A stretch of DNA of 64,000 bases from Flavobacterium ustbae (GCF_003946915.1 NZ_RPOC01000019.1:1-64000); one strand, 5' to 3'. Shown: positions 16,945 to 26,175, numbered from the stretch's first letter. Numbers and translations are program-made. Notes: generated by a model not told the origin, from the sequence alone.

Positions 16945-16950
16945 AATTAT

Positions 16951-17397
16951 ATGCCAAAAAAATTACTTATTCTACTATTGTTTTTAAGTCCATTTTGTAT
17001 GAATTCTCAAAATATAATATGGAAAACAGACATTAACGATGCTGTTGCTACAAGTGCAGAAAAAAGAAAACCATTGCTGATTTTTTTTACTGGTCAAGGG
17101 GTAAATCCTCAGTTGCAAAATGAAATTTTTTCTACTCGAGATTTCGAAGAATGGTCTCGAAAAAATGTTATTCTGGTTAAGCTTGATCTTTCAGATCCAT
17201 CTATTACTGATGCTGCTAAAGAGCAAAATTTACTATTAAAGAATGCTTTGGGTATCGAAGAGATTCCGCAAGTTTGTTTTTCTGAAGTAACTGTTAGAAA
17301 AGGCAAAACAAATTTTAATAAGCTAGGTCTTATTGCGTATAGATCTTCTGCTAAAGCCTGGATTTCTGAATCAAATTCGATTTTAAATCCAGAATAA
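16951..17397 (+). CDS. Secreted thioredoxin-fold paralogue lacking CxxC (2)
   Basis: A 148-residue protein, closest to the second paralogue. It has a signal peptide (1-20, ending MNSQ) and the conserved WKTDINDAVATSAEKRKPLLIFFTGQG; GVNPQLQNE stands where the CxxC would be. The cis-proline loop EIPQVCF carries the same new cysteine as the second copy. Both copies lost the active-site cysteines but kept the fold and LQNE, so the change is old and probably selected. The stop lies 3 bp from the convergent comEC stop. Confidence 0.82.
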   Translation: MPKKLLILLLFLSPFCMNSQNIIWKTDINDAVATSAEKRKPLLIFFTGQGVNPQLQNEIFSTRDFEEWSRKNVILVKLDLSDPSITDAAKEQNLLLKNALGIEEIPQVCFSEVTVRKGKTNFNKLGLIAYRSSAKAWISESNSILNPE

Positions 17398-17400
17398 AAA

Positions 17401-19425
17401 TTATAATCTATAATATCCCTTTTCTTTTGTTGAATGAAAAGGGATATTGTTTTTACGGCAACTTTTTTTCCAATATTTCTGAATAGAATTTGAGTTGGAG
17501 CCATCTGCAATTACAATTTTTGGATGCATGTTTTGCAATAGCCGATCCAAATTAATTCTCGAGGTTTGGGTAAGAATTAAAATGTCTGGATTTATTTTTT
17601 CTGAAAATATTCCTGTACTGTCAACGATGAAAATTTTGTTTTTTTTGAAGTAAAGAACATTTTTAATCTTTTTAATTCCAGATAAATCAATTGAGTTCCC
17701 TACGAGATATGAATTTATATTTTTGTTTTTGCGAATTGCTGTGTCTCTGGTAAAAAGCACAATATTTTTTCCCAAACGCTCCGAAATAAGCGTGTTATTT
17801 TTTTCGCTGTAAACTATTAATTCTTCTTCTTTTTCAGTTTCTATTTTGGTGTAGATAAACGAAAGCTGCACTATAATAATTGAGGCAAATGCAAATAACA
17901 ATTTATGAAAACTCGGTTTTTTGATCCAAATTATTATACTTATTATTAAGAATGAAAATGCCCATAAATGATAGATGTTAAAGCTAATATCACGAATGAC
18001 AAAGGAGTCAAAAGAAGCGACAGCATGAATCATGAGATTTAGCAAATAAATACTTTTCTCAAAAATAATTGTTATAAATAATGGAGGGTTTGTAAAAACA
18101 GCAATCACCATAACGATAATTCCTGCAATCATTATGAATGATAAAAGGGGAAGTATGATGATGTTTGTAACAAAAAATAAACCTGGAAATTGATGAAAAT
18201 AATAAAGGCACAAAGGCAGAGTGCCAATCTGCGCGGCAAAAGAAACAGTTAGCGCTTCCCAAATATAAATGACGAACTTATTTTTCGGTTTATAAATATT
18301 TTTTAAAATAGGCTGCAGCCAAAGAATGAAAAATAACGCCAAATAGCTTAATTGAAAGCCCACATCAAATAAAAAATACGGTTCAAAAAGCAAAATCAGT
18401 AAAATAGAAACCAATAAAGTATGGTAAATATTGCCGTTTCTTCGAAGATGATTTCCAATTGCAAGAAATGAAAACATGACTACCGATCGTAGAACTGAAG
18501 GAGACAAACCGGAAATTATAGCAAAACCAGTTAATGAAATGAGAATCGAAGCTAATTTAATGAACGAGCCTTTTCTAGTGTTTGGAATTGGCTTCAGAAT
18601 AAAAGTGATAAAGAGCATTATAAACCCTACATGAAGTCCAGAAACAGATAGAACGTGCGTAACTCCAGAATATTGGTAATCTTGAATAATATCTGCCGAA
18701 ATCTCTTGTTGCTGGCCTAAAATTAAGGCGAGCGCGACATTCATTTCATCCTTGTTAAATTTTGATTTTTCAAGATTGGAGATTATTCTCGAATGCAATT
18801 TGGCACAATAATACCAAATGTCTTTTTGAATAGTTTTGCTAACCAAGATTTGACTTTTCTGGCAATAAATCTGCGCATAGATTTGTTTGTCGGCCAAATA
18901 ACGACTGTAATCAAACTGATTCGGATTTTTGCTAGGTTTGTTTGGCTGTAAAACGGTTTGAATTTTAATGCTGTTTCCTATAATGAGACGGTTTTGACTG
19001 CTGTCTTTCTGGATGTTTATAATTACTTTTCCGGAGTAAGTTTTTCCTGAAATCGTTTTTATAAGGCCAATATATCGATCGCTATAATCGTTGCTTTTTA
19101 ATTTTTCTCTTAAAAGTAAAGTTATTGATTGAGAATTTTTGAAAGCAGATTTGCAATGGGTATAATTGTTTTTGTGAAGGTTTTCGGTATGGCTTAAAAG
19201 TGTAAATGCTCCAACACAGAAAGATAGAATGTAGCTTGAAATTCCGAAAAAGTTTGATTTCTTGTTACGTTTTAAGTACCAAAAGAAAGCTCCGCAAAAG
19301 GCAATGAAACTCAGCGAAAGCGAAGAAATGATTACCGAAATTGGCAGAAAAAGATAATAACAGGCAATTACGCCTAATACAAAGGCAATTGTAATTTTTA
19401 CTAAAGGAAAATCTAATACTTTCAT
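17401..19425 (-). CDS. comEC: ComEC/Rec2-family competence protein
   Basis: A 674-residue inner-membrane protein related to the channel that carries transforming single-stranded DNA into the cell. It has N-terminal helices, a soluble DUF4131/OB-like region (about 50-200), and the multi-helix Competence domain (about 230-500) with the signature VTHVLSVSGLHVGF. The C-terminal 150 residues are short for the metallo-beta-lactamase domain of the Bacillus protein, and I see no HxHxDH motif, which fits Bacteroidetes forms. It is the last gene of a minus-strand series from surE. Its final codons contain the terminator hairpin of the convergent thioredoxin paralogue. Confidence 0.9.
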   Translation of the reverse strand: MKVLDFPLVKITIAFVLGVIACYYLFLPISVIISSLSLSFIAFCGAFFWYLKRNKKSNFFGISSYILSFCVGAFTLLSHTENLHKNNYTHCKSAFKNSQSITLLLREKLKSNDYSDRYIGLIKTISGKTYSGKVIINIQKDSSQNRLIIGNSIKIQTVLQPNKPSKNPNQFDYSRYLADKQIYAQIYCQKSQILVSKTIQKDIWYYCAKLHSRIISNLEKSKFNKDEMNVALALILGQQQEISADIIQDYQYSGVTHVLSVSGLHVGFIMLFITFILKPIPNTRKGSFIKLASILISLTGFAIISGLSPSVLRSVVMFSFLAIGNHLRRNGNIYHTLLVSILLILLFEPYFLFDVGFQLSYLALFFILWLQPILKNIYKPKNKFVIYIWEALTVSFAAQIGTLPLCLYYFHQFPGLFFVTNIIILPLLSFIMIAGIIVMVIAVFTNPPLFITIIFEKSIYLLNLMIHAVASFDSFVIRDISFNIYHLWAFSFLIISIIIWIKKPSFHKLLFAFASIIIVQLSFIYTKIETEKEEELIVYSEKNNTLISERLGKNIVLFTRDTAIRKNKNINSYLVGNSIDLSGIKKIKNVLYFKKNKIFIVDSTGIFSEKINPDILILTQTSRINLDRLLQNMHPKIVIADGSNSNSIQKYWKKSCRKNNIPFHSTKEKGYYRL
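17412..17455. terminator. Bidirectional hairpin at comEC/thioredoxin convergence
   Basis: A 12-bp perfect stem, AATATCCCTTTT (17412-17423) with AAAAGGGATATT (17437-17448), followed by Ts on the plus strand. It lies inside the last codons of comEC, so coding and termination share the same bases. Confidence 0.75.
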
Positions 19426-19471
19426 GAAAACAAAAGTATTAAATTTGTAGGAAAAATAATAAATATTTTAT

Positions 19472-19969
19472 TTACGGAATCACTCGATTTACCTGTTCAA
19501 AAGAATTTTTGTAATACGGTTCTTTAGTAGAAGAAATAATAACGCCTTTTGAAGTTGATGAATGCACAAATTTAACTTCATCAGAATTGGCTTCTGTAAT
19601 TAATCCGACGTGATTTATAGTTCTGCTTTTATTGGTTTTAAAGAAGATTAAATCGCCTTTTTTTGCATCATTAAGCGGAATCACTTTTCCAACTTTTGCC
19701 TGCTCGTAAGAGGGTCTCGGAAGTTTGATATTCTCACTTTCAAAAGTAGTATAAACAAGTCCAGAGCAATCAAATCCGCTTTTTGTAGTTCCTCCTGCTT
19801 TATACCGAACCCCAATATTTTCAGTTGCTTTTTCAACTAAAATATTAACCAATTGCCTGTTTTCTTTTTTTGATTCGCTTTTTGTGCTATTTTTTGAAAC
19901 CGCTGTTGAAGTCGATTTACAAGAAGTAAAAGCAATTGCTAAAAGCAGAAAAAGGATTATTCTTTTCAA
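19472..19969 (-). CDS. NlpC/P60 (C40) cell-wall peptidase, lipoprotein
   Basis: A 165-residue lipoprotein: signal and lipobox AFTSC place the lipidated Cys at 17. The NlpC/P60 domain covers about 48-160, with the catalytic Cys in GFDCSGLVY and the His in TINHVGLI; the third polar residue probably follows in FVHSST. Such enzymes cut the D-Glu to diamino-acid bond of peptidoglycan stem peptides. It lies 6 bp from lpxB on the same strand and probably shares its transcript. Confidence 0.9.
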   Translation of the reverse strand: MKRIILFLLLAIAFTSCKSTSTAVSKNSTKSESKKENRQLVNILVEKATENIGVRYKAGGTTKSGFDCSGLVYTTFESENIKLPRPSYEQAKVGKVIPLNDAKKGDLIFFKTNKSRTINHVGLITEANSDEVKFVHSSTSKGVIISSTKEPYYKNSFEQVNRVIP

Positions 19970-19975
19970 AGTCAG

Positions 19976-21097
19976 TTAATTATTTTGTTTTAAATCGGAT
20001 ACGATAAGTTTTGCGGTATTTTTACTAGCACCAACTCCACCTAATTTTTGCTCTAATATATCGTAATTTTGTAGCACTTTATTGCGATGGCTAGGCTCTA
20101 ATAATTTTTGAAGCTCTTCTTTTATTCGTTTTTTGTTACAATCTCCCTGAATTAATTCGGTTACCACTTCCTGATCCATAATTAAATTAACCAGAGAAAT
20201 GTATTTTAAAGTAATGATTCGTTTTGCAATCTGATAAGAAACTTCGCTTCCTTTATAGCAAACCACTTCGGGAACTTTAAAAAGAGCTGTTTCTAGAGTT
20301 GCAGTTCCAGAAGTTACTAATGCAGCTGTTGAACAGCGAAGCAAGTCATACGTTTTATTGGAAACAAACGCGATGTTTTTGTTTTTTAGAAACTGCTGAT
20401 AAAATTCATATTCCTGACTTGGAGCGCCTGCAATTACAAATTCGTAATCCTGAAAATCGTCAACAACGCTTAGCATTACGCTCAACATTTTGGTAATTTC
20501 CTGTTTACGGCTTCCGGGCAGAACGGCAATAATTGGTTTTTCGCCCAAATTATTTTCTTTTCTAAACAATTCCTGGTCAATTGCTGGCTGATTTTCGATG
20601 GCATCAATAAGCGGATGTCCAACAAAATCTACAGGAAAATGATGCTTGTCTTCGTAAAAGCTTTTTTCGAAAGGCAAAATAACATACATCTTGTCAACGT
20701 CTTGCTTGATGGCTTTAATTCGGTTTTCTTTCCAAGCCCAAATTTGAGGAGAAATATAATAATGTGTTTTATAGCCCAATTCTTTAGCCCATTTTGCAAT
20801 TCGCATATTAAAACCTGGATAATCAATAAAAATGATCACATCTGGCTGAAATTCTGTGATGTCTTTTTTACAGATTTTGATGTTGTTTAATATGGTTTTT
20901 AAGTTAAAAATCACTTCAATGAAGCCCATAAAAGCCAAATCACGATAGTGTTTTACTAGAGTTCCGCCTGCTTTTTGCATTAAATCGCCTCCCCAAAATC
21001 TAATTTCTGCTTCTGGGTCTTCGGTATATAATGCCTTCATTAAATTGGAACCATGTAAATCTCCAGAGGCTTCTCCTGCAATGATGTAATACTTCAT
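19976..21097 (-). CDS. lpxB: Lipid-A-disaccharide synthase
   Basis: Joins UDP-2,3-diacylglucosamine to lipid X to make the lipid A disaccharide at the inner-membrane surface. The 373-residue protein has the N-terminal IAGEASGDLHGSNLM, the central DVIIFIDYPGFN, and PGSRKQEI near residue 195, as in GT19 glycosyltransferases. Length is typical. It lies downstream of surE and the small membrane protein and upstream of the NlpC/P60 gene. Confidence 0.96.
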   Translation of the reverse strand: MKYYIIAGEASGDLHGSNLMKALYTEDPEAEIRFWGGDLMQKAGGTLVKHYRDLAFMGFIEVIFNLKTILNNIKICKKDITEFQPDVIIFIDYPGFNMRIAKWAKELGYKTHYYISPQIWAWKENRIKAIKQDVDKMYVILPFEKSFYEDKHHFPVDFVGHPLIDAIENQPAIDQELFRKENNLGEKPIIAVLPGSRKQEITKMLSVMLSVVDDFQDYEFVIAGAPSQEYEFYQQFLKNKNIAFVSNKTYDLLRCSTAALVTSGTATLETALFKVPEVVCYKGSEVSYQIAKRIITLKYISLVNLIMDQEVVTELIQGDCNKKRIKEELQKLLEPSHRNKVLQNYDILEQKLGGVGASKNTAKLIVSDLKQNN

Positions 21098-21164
21098 GTT
21101 GATTTTTTTGTAATGTGCTAAAAGTTGTAACTCCGTAATAACGGTGACTTAGCAAAGATAAGAT

Positions 21165-21434
21165 TTAAATAACTAATGTTGAAATTGCCAGAACAATGAC
21201 TGCTAAAATTATACCTCGAGCCATAAATTCTTTGTTTCTTTTTAAAAGAATAGCAAATACGGCAAGATTTAAAAGTGTTCCTAAAGTGATTATTTTTCCT
21301 AGATAGCCTTTTTCTCTAATGATTTGAAATCCCGAAGAAATGTCAAAGGTTGTAAAAAAAGTGATGAACAGATAGCTTCCTAAAAGGGCAGTGAAGATTC
21401 CGATTAGAAAACCAATTAATATTTCTTTAGTCAT
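21165..21434 (-). CDS. Small three-helix membrane protein
   Basis: An 89-residue protein with three predicted membrane helices (about 5-27, 48-63 and 69-88). Its start overlaps the surE stop by 8 bp, so it is translationally coupled to surE. I do not recognise a functional family. Its position between surE and lpxB appears to be an ordinary flavobacterial arrangement, but no role can be deduced. Confidence 0.78.
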   Translation of the reverse strand: MTKEILIGFLIGIFTALLGSYLFITFFTTFDISSGFQIIREKGYLGKIITLGTLLNLAVFAILLKRNKEFMARGIILAVIVLAISTLVI

Positions 21435-22206
21435 TTAATTTCCAAGTATTAAGTTGCTGAATAGAGTGGTGTGCAGTCAAGTCAAATTGTACAGGAACGA
21501 CCGAAATGTACCCGTTTGCAAGAGCCCATTCGTCGGTATCTTCGCCTTGATCTTCGTTTACAAATTTTCCGGCGAGCCAGTAATAATCTTTTCCAAAAGG
21601 AGTTTGTCTTTTATCGAATTTTTGAGCGTAGTAGGCTTTCGCTTGACGGCAAACTTTAATTCCTTTAATTTCAGATTCCTTTAATTTTGGAAAATTGACG
21701 TTTAGAACAACTCCCAGAGGCAGTTTATTGGCAAGAGTTTCTAAAGCGATTTTTTTGACAAAAGATTTTATAGGTTCAAAATCGGCATTCCAGTCAAAAT
21801 CTAAAAGAGAAAAACCAATTGCCTGAATGCCTTCAATTCCTGCTTCGACAGCCGCACTCATCGTTCCCGAATAAATAACATTGATAGAAGAATTTGATCC
21901 GTGATTTATTCCCGAAACGCATAAATCGGGTTTGCGTTTTAAGATTTCGTTTACTGCCAGTTTTACACAATCTACGGGAGTTCCAGAGCAGCTATATTCT
22001 GCAATTGTGTCATCGTCTTTGGATATTTTGTCAAGAAATAAAGTGTTATTTATCGTAATAGCGTGTCCCATTGCGCTTTGTGGTTTGTCTGGTGCAACGA
22101 CTATTACATCGCCTATGGTTTCCATAACACTAATAAGGGCTCTAATTCCGGGAGCCAAAATACCATCATCGTTTGTTACTAAAATTAGTGGTTTCTCAGC
22201 TTTCAT
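21427..22206 (-). CDS. surE: 5'/3'-nucleotidase SurE
   Basis: A metal-dependent phosphatase of nucleoside monophosphates. The 259-residue protein has the family motifs: LVTNDDGILAPGI at the N-terminus (metal-binding Asp-Asp), VVAPDKPQSAMGHAIT, and SGINHGSNSSINVIYSGTMSAAVEA. It is the first gene of the minus-strand series surE, small membrane protein, lpxB, NlpC/P60. Confidence 0.96.
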   Translation of the reverse strand: MKAEKPLILVTNDDGILAPGIRALISVMETIGDVIVVAPDKPQSAMGHAITINNTLFLDKISKDDDTIAEYSCSGTPVDCVKLAVNEILKRKPDLCVSGINHGSNSSINVIYSGTMSAAVEAGIEGIQAIGFSLLDFDWNADFEPIKSFVKKIALETLANKLPLGVVLNVNFPKLKESEIKGIKVCRQAKAYYAQKFDKRQTPFGKDYYWLAGKFVNEDQGEDTDEWALANGYISVVPVQFDLTAHHSIQQLNTWKLND

Positions 22207-22324
22207 TTAATAAATATTATGTGTAGTTTTAACAATTGTAAGATTTTAAATCTAAAATTAATCGCAAATTCATTGTGATAAGTCACAAATAATGCAAAAT
22301 TTGTCAACTAAGGTAAAGAACTTT

Positions 22325-22353
22325 TTTGCGAATTAAACATTTTTATATCTTTA
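22325..22353 (+). promoter_or_regulatory. Probable promoter of the Prc/Tsp gene
   Basis: TTTG at 22325-22328, a 17-bp spacer, then TATCTTTA at 22346-22353, one base from consensus. The start codon at 22417 leaves a leader of about 55 bases. Confidence 0.5.
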
Positions 22354-22416
22354 ACAAAAAATTATCGTGGCGTTAGCTCTCGTGGCATAGTTTTTAACGT
22401 AACTTAGATAAAAAAA

Positions 22417-24603
22417 TTGATGAATGCTATTATAAAGTTTATGAAAAGAAATTATAAGATACTCATAGCCGTATTGTGCCTATCGCTTACCTTATTTGCA
22501 TTTAAGATGAATGCGGACAGGACAATCGACCCAGATCCTAATAGAGATAAGACACTTTTAGAATTACTAGCATTTGTTATTGAAAAAGGGCATTATAGTC
22601 CTGCAGAAGTAAATGATGAATTTTCAAAAGGTATTTTTAAAGATTATATTGAGGCTCTAGATCCTTCAAAAAGATTTTTCCTTCAGTCTGATATTGATGA
22701 ATTTAAGCAATATGAATTAATGCTGGATGATCAATTTTTGAATAAAGATATCACTTTTTTTAACCTTACTTATACAAGGTTGATGAAGCGTATGGAAGAA
22801 AGCAAAAAACGTTACAAAACGATTTTGGCTCAGCCATTTAACTATAATGTCGATGAGACTTTTGATGCGGATTATGAGAAAATCCCGTATGCAAAAAACT
22901 TAACGGAGATTAACGAAAGATGGAGAAAACAGATAAAATTATCGACACTTTCTTCTTTAGTTACAAAACAAAAAATTGAAGAAGAAAAGAAGAAAAAAGA
23001 TGCAGCTTACAAAGAAAAATCTTTTGAAACTTTAGAAAAAGAAACGCGCGAAAGCTCTTTGAAGTCTTTAGATGATAACTTTAGCGTAATTAAAGATTTG
23101 AATAGAGAATATTGGTTTTCTGTGTATTTGAACTCTATTATGGCTCGTTTTGATCCGCATACAAGTTATTTTGCGCCAGAAGAAAAAGACCGTTTTGATG
23201 TAAATATAAGTGGTAAATTGGAAGGTATTGGTGCTCGTTTGACTAAGAAAAATGATTTTACTCAAATTGATGAGCTAATTTCTGGTGGTCCGGCTTGGAA
23301 AGGAAAACAACTTGAAGCAGGAGATTTAATCTTGAAAGTTGCTCAAGGAAATGAAGAGCCAGTAGATGTTGTTGGAATGCGTTTGGATGATGTGGTGAAA
23401 AAAATTAAAGGCCACAAAGGGACTGAAGTTAAATTGACAGTTAAAAAAGTAGACGGTTCTATCAAGGTAATTTCGATTATTAGAGATGTTGTTGAAATTG
23501 AAGAAACATACGCTAAATCTAGTATTGTAGAGAAAAACGGATTGAAATATGGCGTAATTTATCTTCCTAAATTTTATATCGATTTTGAAAATAAAGACGG
23601 ACGTGACGCAGGAAAAGATATTGCTCGCGAGGTTGAAAGATTGAAACAACAAAATATTAACGGTATCGTATTGGATGTTCGTGATGATGGCGGTGGATCT
23701 CTTTCTACTGTTGTTGATATTGCCGGTTTATTTATCGAAGAAGGACCAATTGTTCAGGTAAAATCTGCGGGTAAAAAGAAAGAAGTTTTATACGATAAAG
23801 ATAAAAAAATCGAGTGGGACGGTCCGTTGGTAATTATGGTAAACAGTTTCTCTGCGTCGGCGTCTGAAATCTTAGCGGCAGCTATTCAAGATTACAAACG
23901 TGGAGTAATTATCGGAAGTAAGCAGACTTACGGTAAAGGAACTGTACAAAACGTATTAGATTTGAATCAGTTTGTACGTAATGCAAATTATGGAGATCTT
24001 GGTGCATTGAAAATTACAGGACAGAAATTTTACAGAATTAATGGAGGTTCTACTCAATTGGAAGGTGTTCATAGTGATGTGGTAATGCCAGATCGTTATG
24101 CTTACTTAAAAATGGGAGAAAGAGATATTGATAACGCAATGCCTTGGGATAAAATTGATCCAGCCGATTACAGCACTTGGACTTCTACGGAGAATTTCAA
24201 TAAAGCAATTATGAACAGTAAAAACAGAATTGCTCAAAACGCTCAATTTAAGTTAATTGATGATAATGCGAAATGGATTGATGTTAAAAACAAAGAGAAC
24301 GTATACAGTTTGAATATCACGAGTTTTAAAGCAACTCAGGAACAAGTTGAAAATGAAGGAAAAAAATACAAGCCAATTTCTGATTACAAAAACGATTTGA
24401 TCTTTAAATCACTTCCTTATGAAGAAGAAGAAATGAAAGCAGATGCTTCTTTAAAAGAGAAGAGAGATGCATGGCACCAAGCTTTATCTAAAGATGTTTA
24501 TGTAGAAGAAGCTTTGAATGTATTAGATGATTTACAAACAAAGGGTTTGGTAAAAAATACGGTTAATCCGAAAATGAAGAAGGATAAACTAGTGAAGTCT
24601 TAA
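22417..24603 (+). CDS. prc: Carboxy-terminal processing protease (Prc/Tsp, S41)
   Basis: A 728-residue periplasmic protease that degrades proteins from their C-termini. A signal peptide follows the start; a second ATG at 22441 (MKRNYK) is also possible. The N-terminal Tsp domain covers about 45-240, the PDZ about 250-345, the S41 domain about 360-570 and the C-terminal DUF3340-like region about 580-710. The catalytic Ser is about Ser481 in FSASASE and the Lys about Lys507 in YGKGTVQ. It is a single-gene unit with its own terminator. Confidence 0.93.
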   Translation: MMNAIIKFMKRNYKILIAVLCLSLTLFAFKMNADRTIDPDPNRDKTLLELLAFVIEKGHYSPAEVNDEFSKGIFKDYIEALDPSKRFFLQSDIDEFKQYELMLDDQFLNKDITFFNLTYTRLMKRMEESKKRYKTILAQPFNYNVDETFDADYEKIPYAKNLTEINERWRKQIKLSTLSSLVTKQKIEEEKKKKDAAYKEKSFETLEKETRESSLKSLDDNFSVIKDLNREYWFSVYLNSIMARFDPHTSYFAPEEKDRFDVNISGKLEGIGARLTKKNDFTQIDELISGGPAWKGKQLEAGDLILKVAQGNEEPVDVVGMRLDDVVKKIKGHKGTEVKLTVKKVDGSIKVISIIRDVVEIEETYAKSSIVEKNGLKYGVIYLPKFYIDFENKDGRDAGKDIAREVERLKQQNINGIVLDVRDDGGGSLSTVVDIAGLFIEEGPIVQVKSAGKKKEVLYDKDKKIEWDGPLVIMVNSFSASASEILAAAIQDYKRGVIIGSKQTYGKGTVQNVLDLNQFVRNANYGDLGALKITGQKFYRINGGSTQLEGVHSDVVMPDRYAYLKMGERDIDNAMPWDKIDPADYSTWTSTENFNKAIMNSKNRIAQNAQFKLIDDNAKWIDVKNKENVYSLNITSFKATQEQVENEGKKYKPISDYKNDLIFKSLPYEEEEMKADASLKEKRDAWHQALSKDVYVEEALNVLDDLQTKGLVKNTVNPKMKKDKLVKS

Positions 24604-24630
24604 GTTCGAAGAGAATTTAATTTGTTTAAA

Positions 24631-24670
24631 AAACGCTCTATAAATTTTTGAATTTATGGAGCGTTTTTTT
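24631..24670 (+). terminator. Terminator after Prc/Tsp
   Basis: A 16-bp stem with one mismatch (24631-24646 with 24651-24666, AAACGCTC outer arms) and a T run. A candidate start for the next gene at 24656 lies inside this hairpin and is therefore unlikely. Confidence 0.88.
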
Positions 24671-24697
24671 GTAAGTTTATCTTTTAAAAATAGTAAT

Positions 24698-25483
24698 ATG
24701 AAAGTTTGTTTGAGTTTGGTTTTAATGAGTTTTGCATTGTTTTCTTGTAAAAAAGAAAATGTAGAAATTACAGAGAAAGAAAGTAATGAAGAAGCTATTT
24801 CTTTTAAGGGAAATTCTACAAGTACAGATTCTGTATATACGGTTGCTTATTTGCCAACTTCAACAACGAAGCAGATTGTAAAACACCAATATTATACCTT
24901 GTCGTATAATGAAAAATTTGAACAGGCGGAATGGGTGGCTTACGAATTAAAAAAGGAATATTTAAAAAATAATGATTTTAAAAGACCTTATTTTATTGAA
25001 GATCCAAATGTAACAACAGGTTCTGCTGATTGGAGAAACTATAAAAATTCAGGTTATGATAAAGGGCATCTTTGCCCTGCTGGAGACATGGAATTCAGTA
25101 AAGACGCTTACAATGATACTTTTTACACCTCGAATATTTCTCCGCAGAAAAAGAAATTCAATTCTGGAATTTGGAACAGAATAGAGCAGAAAACGCGTTA
25201 CTGGGCAGGAAAATATAATGATATTTATGTGGTAACAGGCGGGATTTTGAAAGATACGGATAAAAAAATAGGGACAGAAAATGTTGCTGTCCCTAAATAT
25301 TTTTATAAAATCGTTTTGGCTAAAAAAGGCAAAGAGCATAAAGCAATTGCTTTCTTGGTTCCCAACGAAAAGAGTGACAAATCTATTTATGATTTTGTTG
25401 TTCCGATCGAGACTTTAGAAAAAATGACTGGAATTGATTTCTTTCCGAATCTTAAAAATTTAAAAAGCAGTAAGGACTTTTAA
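24698..25483 (+). CDS. Secreted DNA/RNA non-specific endonuclease, lipoprotein
   Basis: A 261-residue nuclease of the NucA/Serratia nuclease family. A lipoprotein signal (MSFALFSC, Cys17) is followed by the nuclease domain (about 60-255). The catalytic motif is GYDKGHLCPAGDM, where the family's DRGH is DKGH; the catalytic His is kept. A metal-binding Asn is expected in YTSNISPQ. It probably degrades extracellular nucleic acid. The ATG at 24698 starts the signal peptide. Its last 24 bp overlap the convergent rpe gene. Confidence 0.88.
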   Translation: MKVCLSLVLMSFALFSCKKENVEITEKESNEEAISFKGNSTSTDSVYTVAYLPTSTTKQIVKHQYYTLSYNEKFEQAEWVAYELKKEYLKNNDFKRPYFIEDPNVTTGSADWRNYKNSGYDKGHLCPAGDMEFSKDAYNDTFYTSNISPQKKKFNSGIWNRIEQKTRYWAGKYNDIYVVTGGILKDTDKKIGTENVAVPKYFYKIVLAKKGKEHKAIAFLVPNEKSDKSIYDFVVPIETLEKMTGIDFFPNLKNLKSSKDF

Positions 25484-26122
25484 ATCTGCAATAGTTTCTG
25501 TTGGATTTTCGGCTTTAAAGACAAAGCTTCCAGCAACTAAAACATCGGCTCCAGCTTCTACTAATTGTTTGGCATTTTTGCTTGTTACGCCACCGTCAAT
25601 TTCGATTAGTGTGGAAGCATTTTTGCGTGTAATTAGCGCTTTTAGTTTCTTTACTTTATCATAAGTGTTTTCGATGAATGACTGGCCTCCAAATCCTGGA
25701 TTAACGCTCATAATACAAACGACGTCAATATCATTAATAACGTCTTCTAATAAGTCAACATTGGTATGCGGATTCATAGCTACTCCAGCTTTCATTCCTT
25801 CAGCTTTAATGGCTTGCAATGTTCTATGCAAGTGTGTGCAAGCTTCGTAATGTACAGTCAGTCCATTTGCGCCTAAATCGGCAAAAGTTTTAATGTATCG
25901 ATCTGGATCGATAATCATTAAATGTACATCGATATATTTTTTTGCATGTTTTGCAATAGCTTCTAAAACCGGCATTCCGAAAGAAATATTTGGAACAAAA
26001 ACTCCATCCATAATATCAATATGAAACCAATCGGCTTGACTGTTATTAATCATTTCGACATCGCGCTGTAAATTGGCAAAATCCGCAGCAAGAACAGAAG
26101 GAGCAATAAATGTATTTTTCAT
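25460..26122 (-). CDS. rpe: Ribulose-phosphate 3-epimerase
   Basis: Interconverts ribulose 5-phosphate and xylulose 5-phosphate in the pentose phosphate pathway. The 220-residue TIM barrel has IAPSVLAADFANL at the N-terminus, WFHIDIMDGVFVPNISFG (metal-binding His and Asp), VDVHLMI, and VNPGFGGQSF near the phosphate site. The ATG at 26122 is chosen; upstream extensions run through the promoter. It is monocistronic with a textbook promoter. Confidence 0.96.
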   Translation of the reverse strand: MKNTFIAPSVLAADFANLQRDVEMINNSQADWFHIDIMDGVFVPNISFGMPVLEAIAKHAKKYIDVHLMIIDPDRYIKTFADLGANGLTVHYEACTHLHRTLQAIKAEGMKAGVAMNPHTNVDLLEDVINDIDVVCIMSVNPGFGGQSFIENTYDKVKKLKALITRKNASTLIEIDGGVTSKNAKQLVEAGADVLVAGSFVFKAENPTETIADLKVLTAF

Positions 26123-26141
26123 TGTAGTGTGTTGTTTTCTA

Positions 26142-26175
26142 CAAAGATACTTAGAATATGAAATTTTACCGCAAA
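26142..26175 (-). promoter_or_regulatory. Promoter of rpe
   Basis: On the minus strand TTTG (26175-26172), a 22-bp spacer, then a perfect TATCTTTG (26149-26142), 20 bp before the ATG. Confidence 0.72.

Noticed and set aside
24656-24697. An earlier start for the secreted endonuclease
   Set aside because: It lies within the terminator hairpin of the preceding gene and would spoil the lipoprotein signal peptide.
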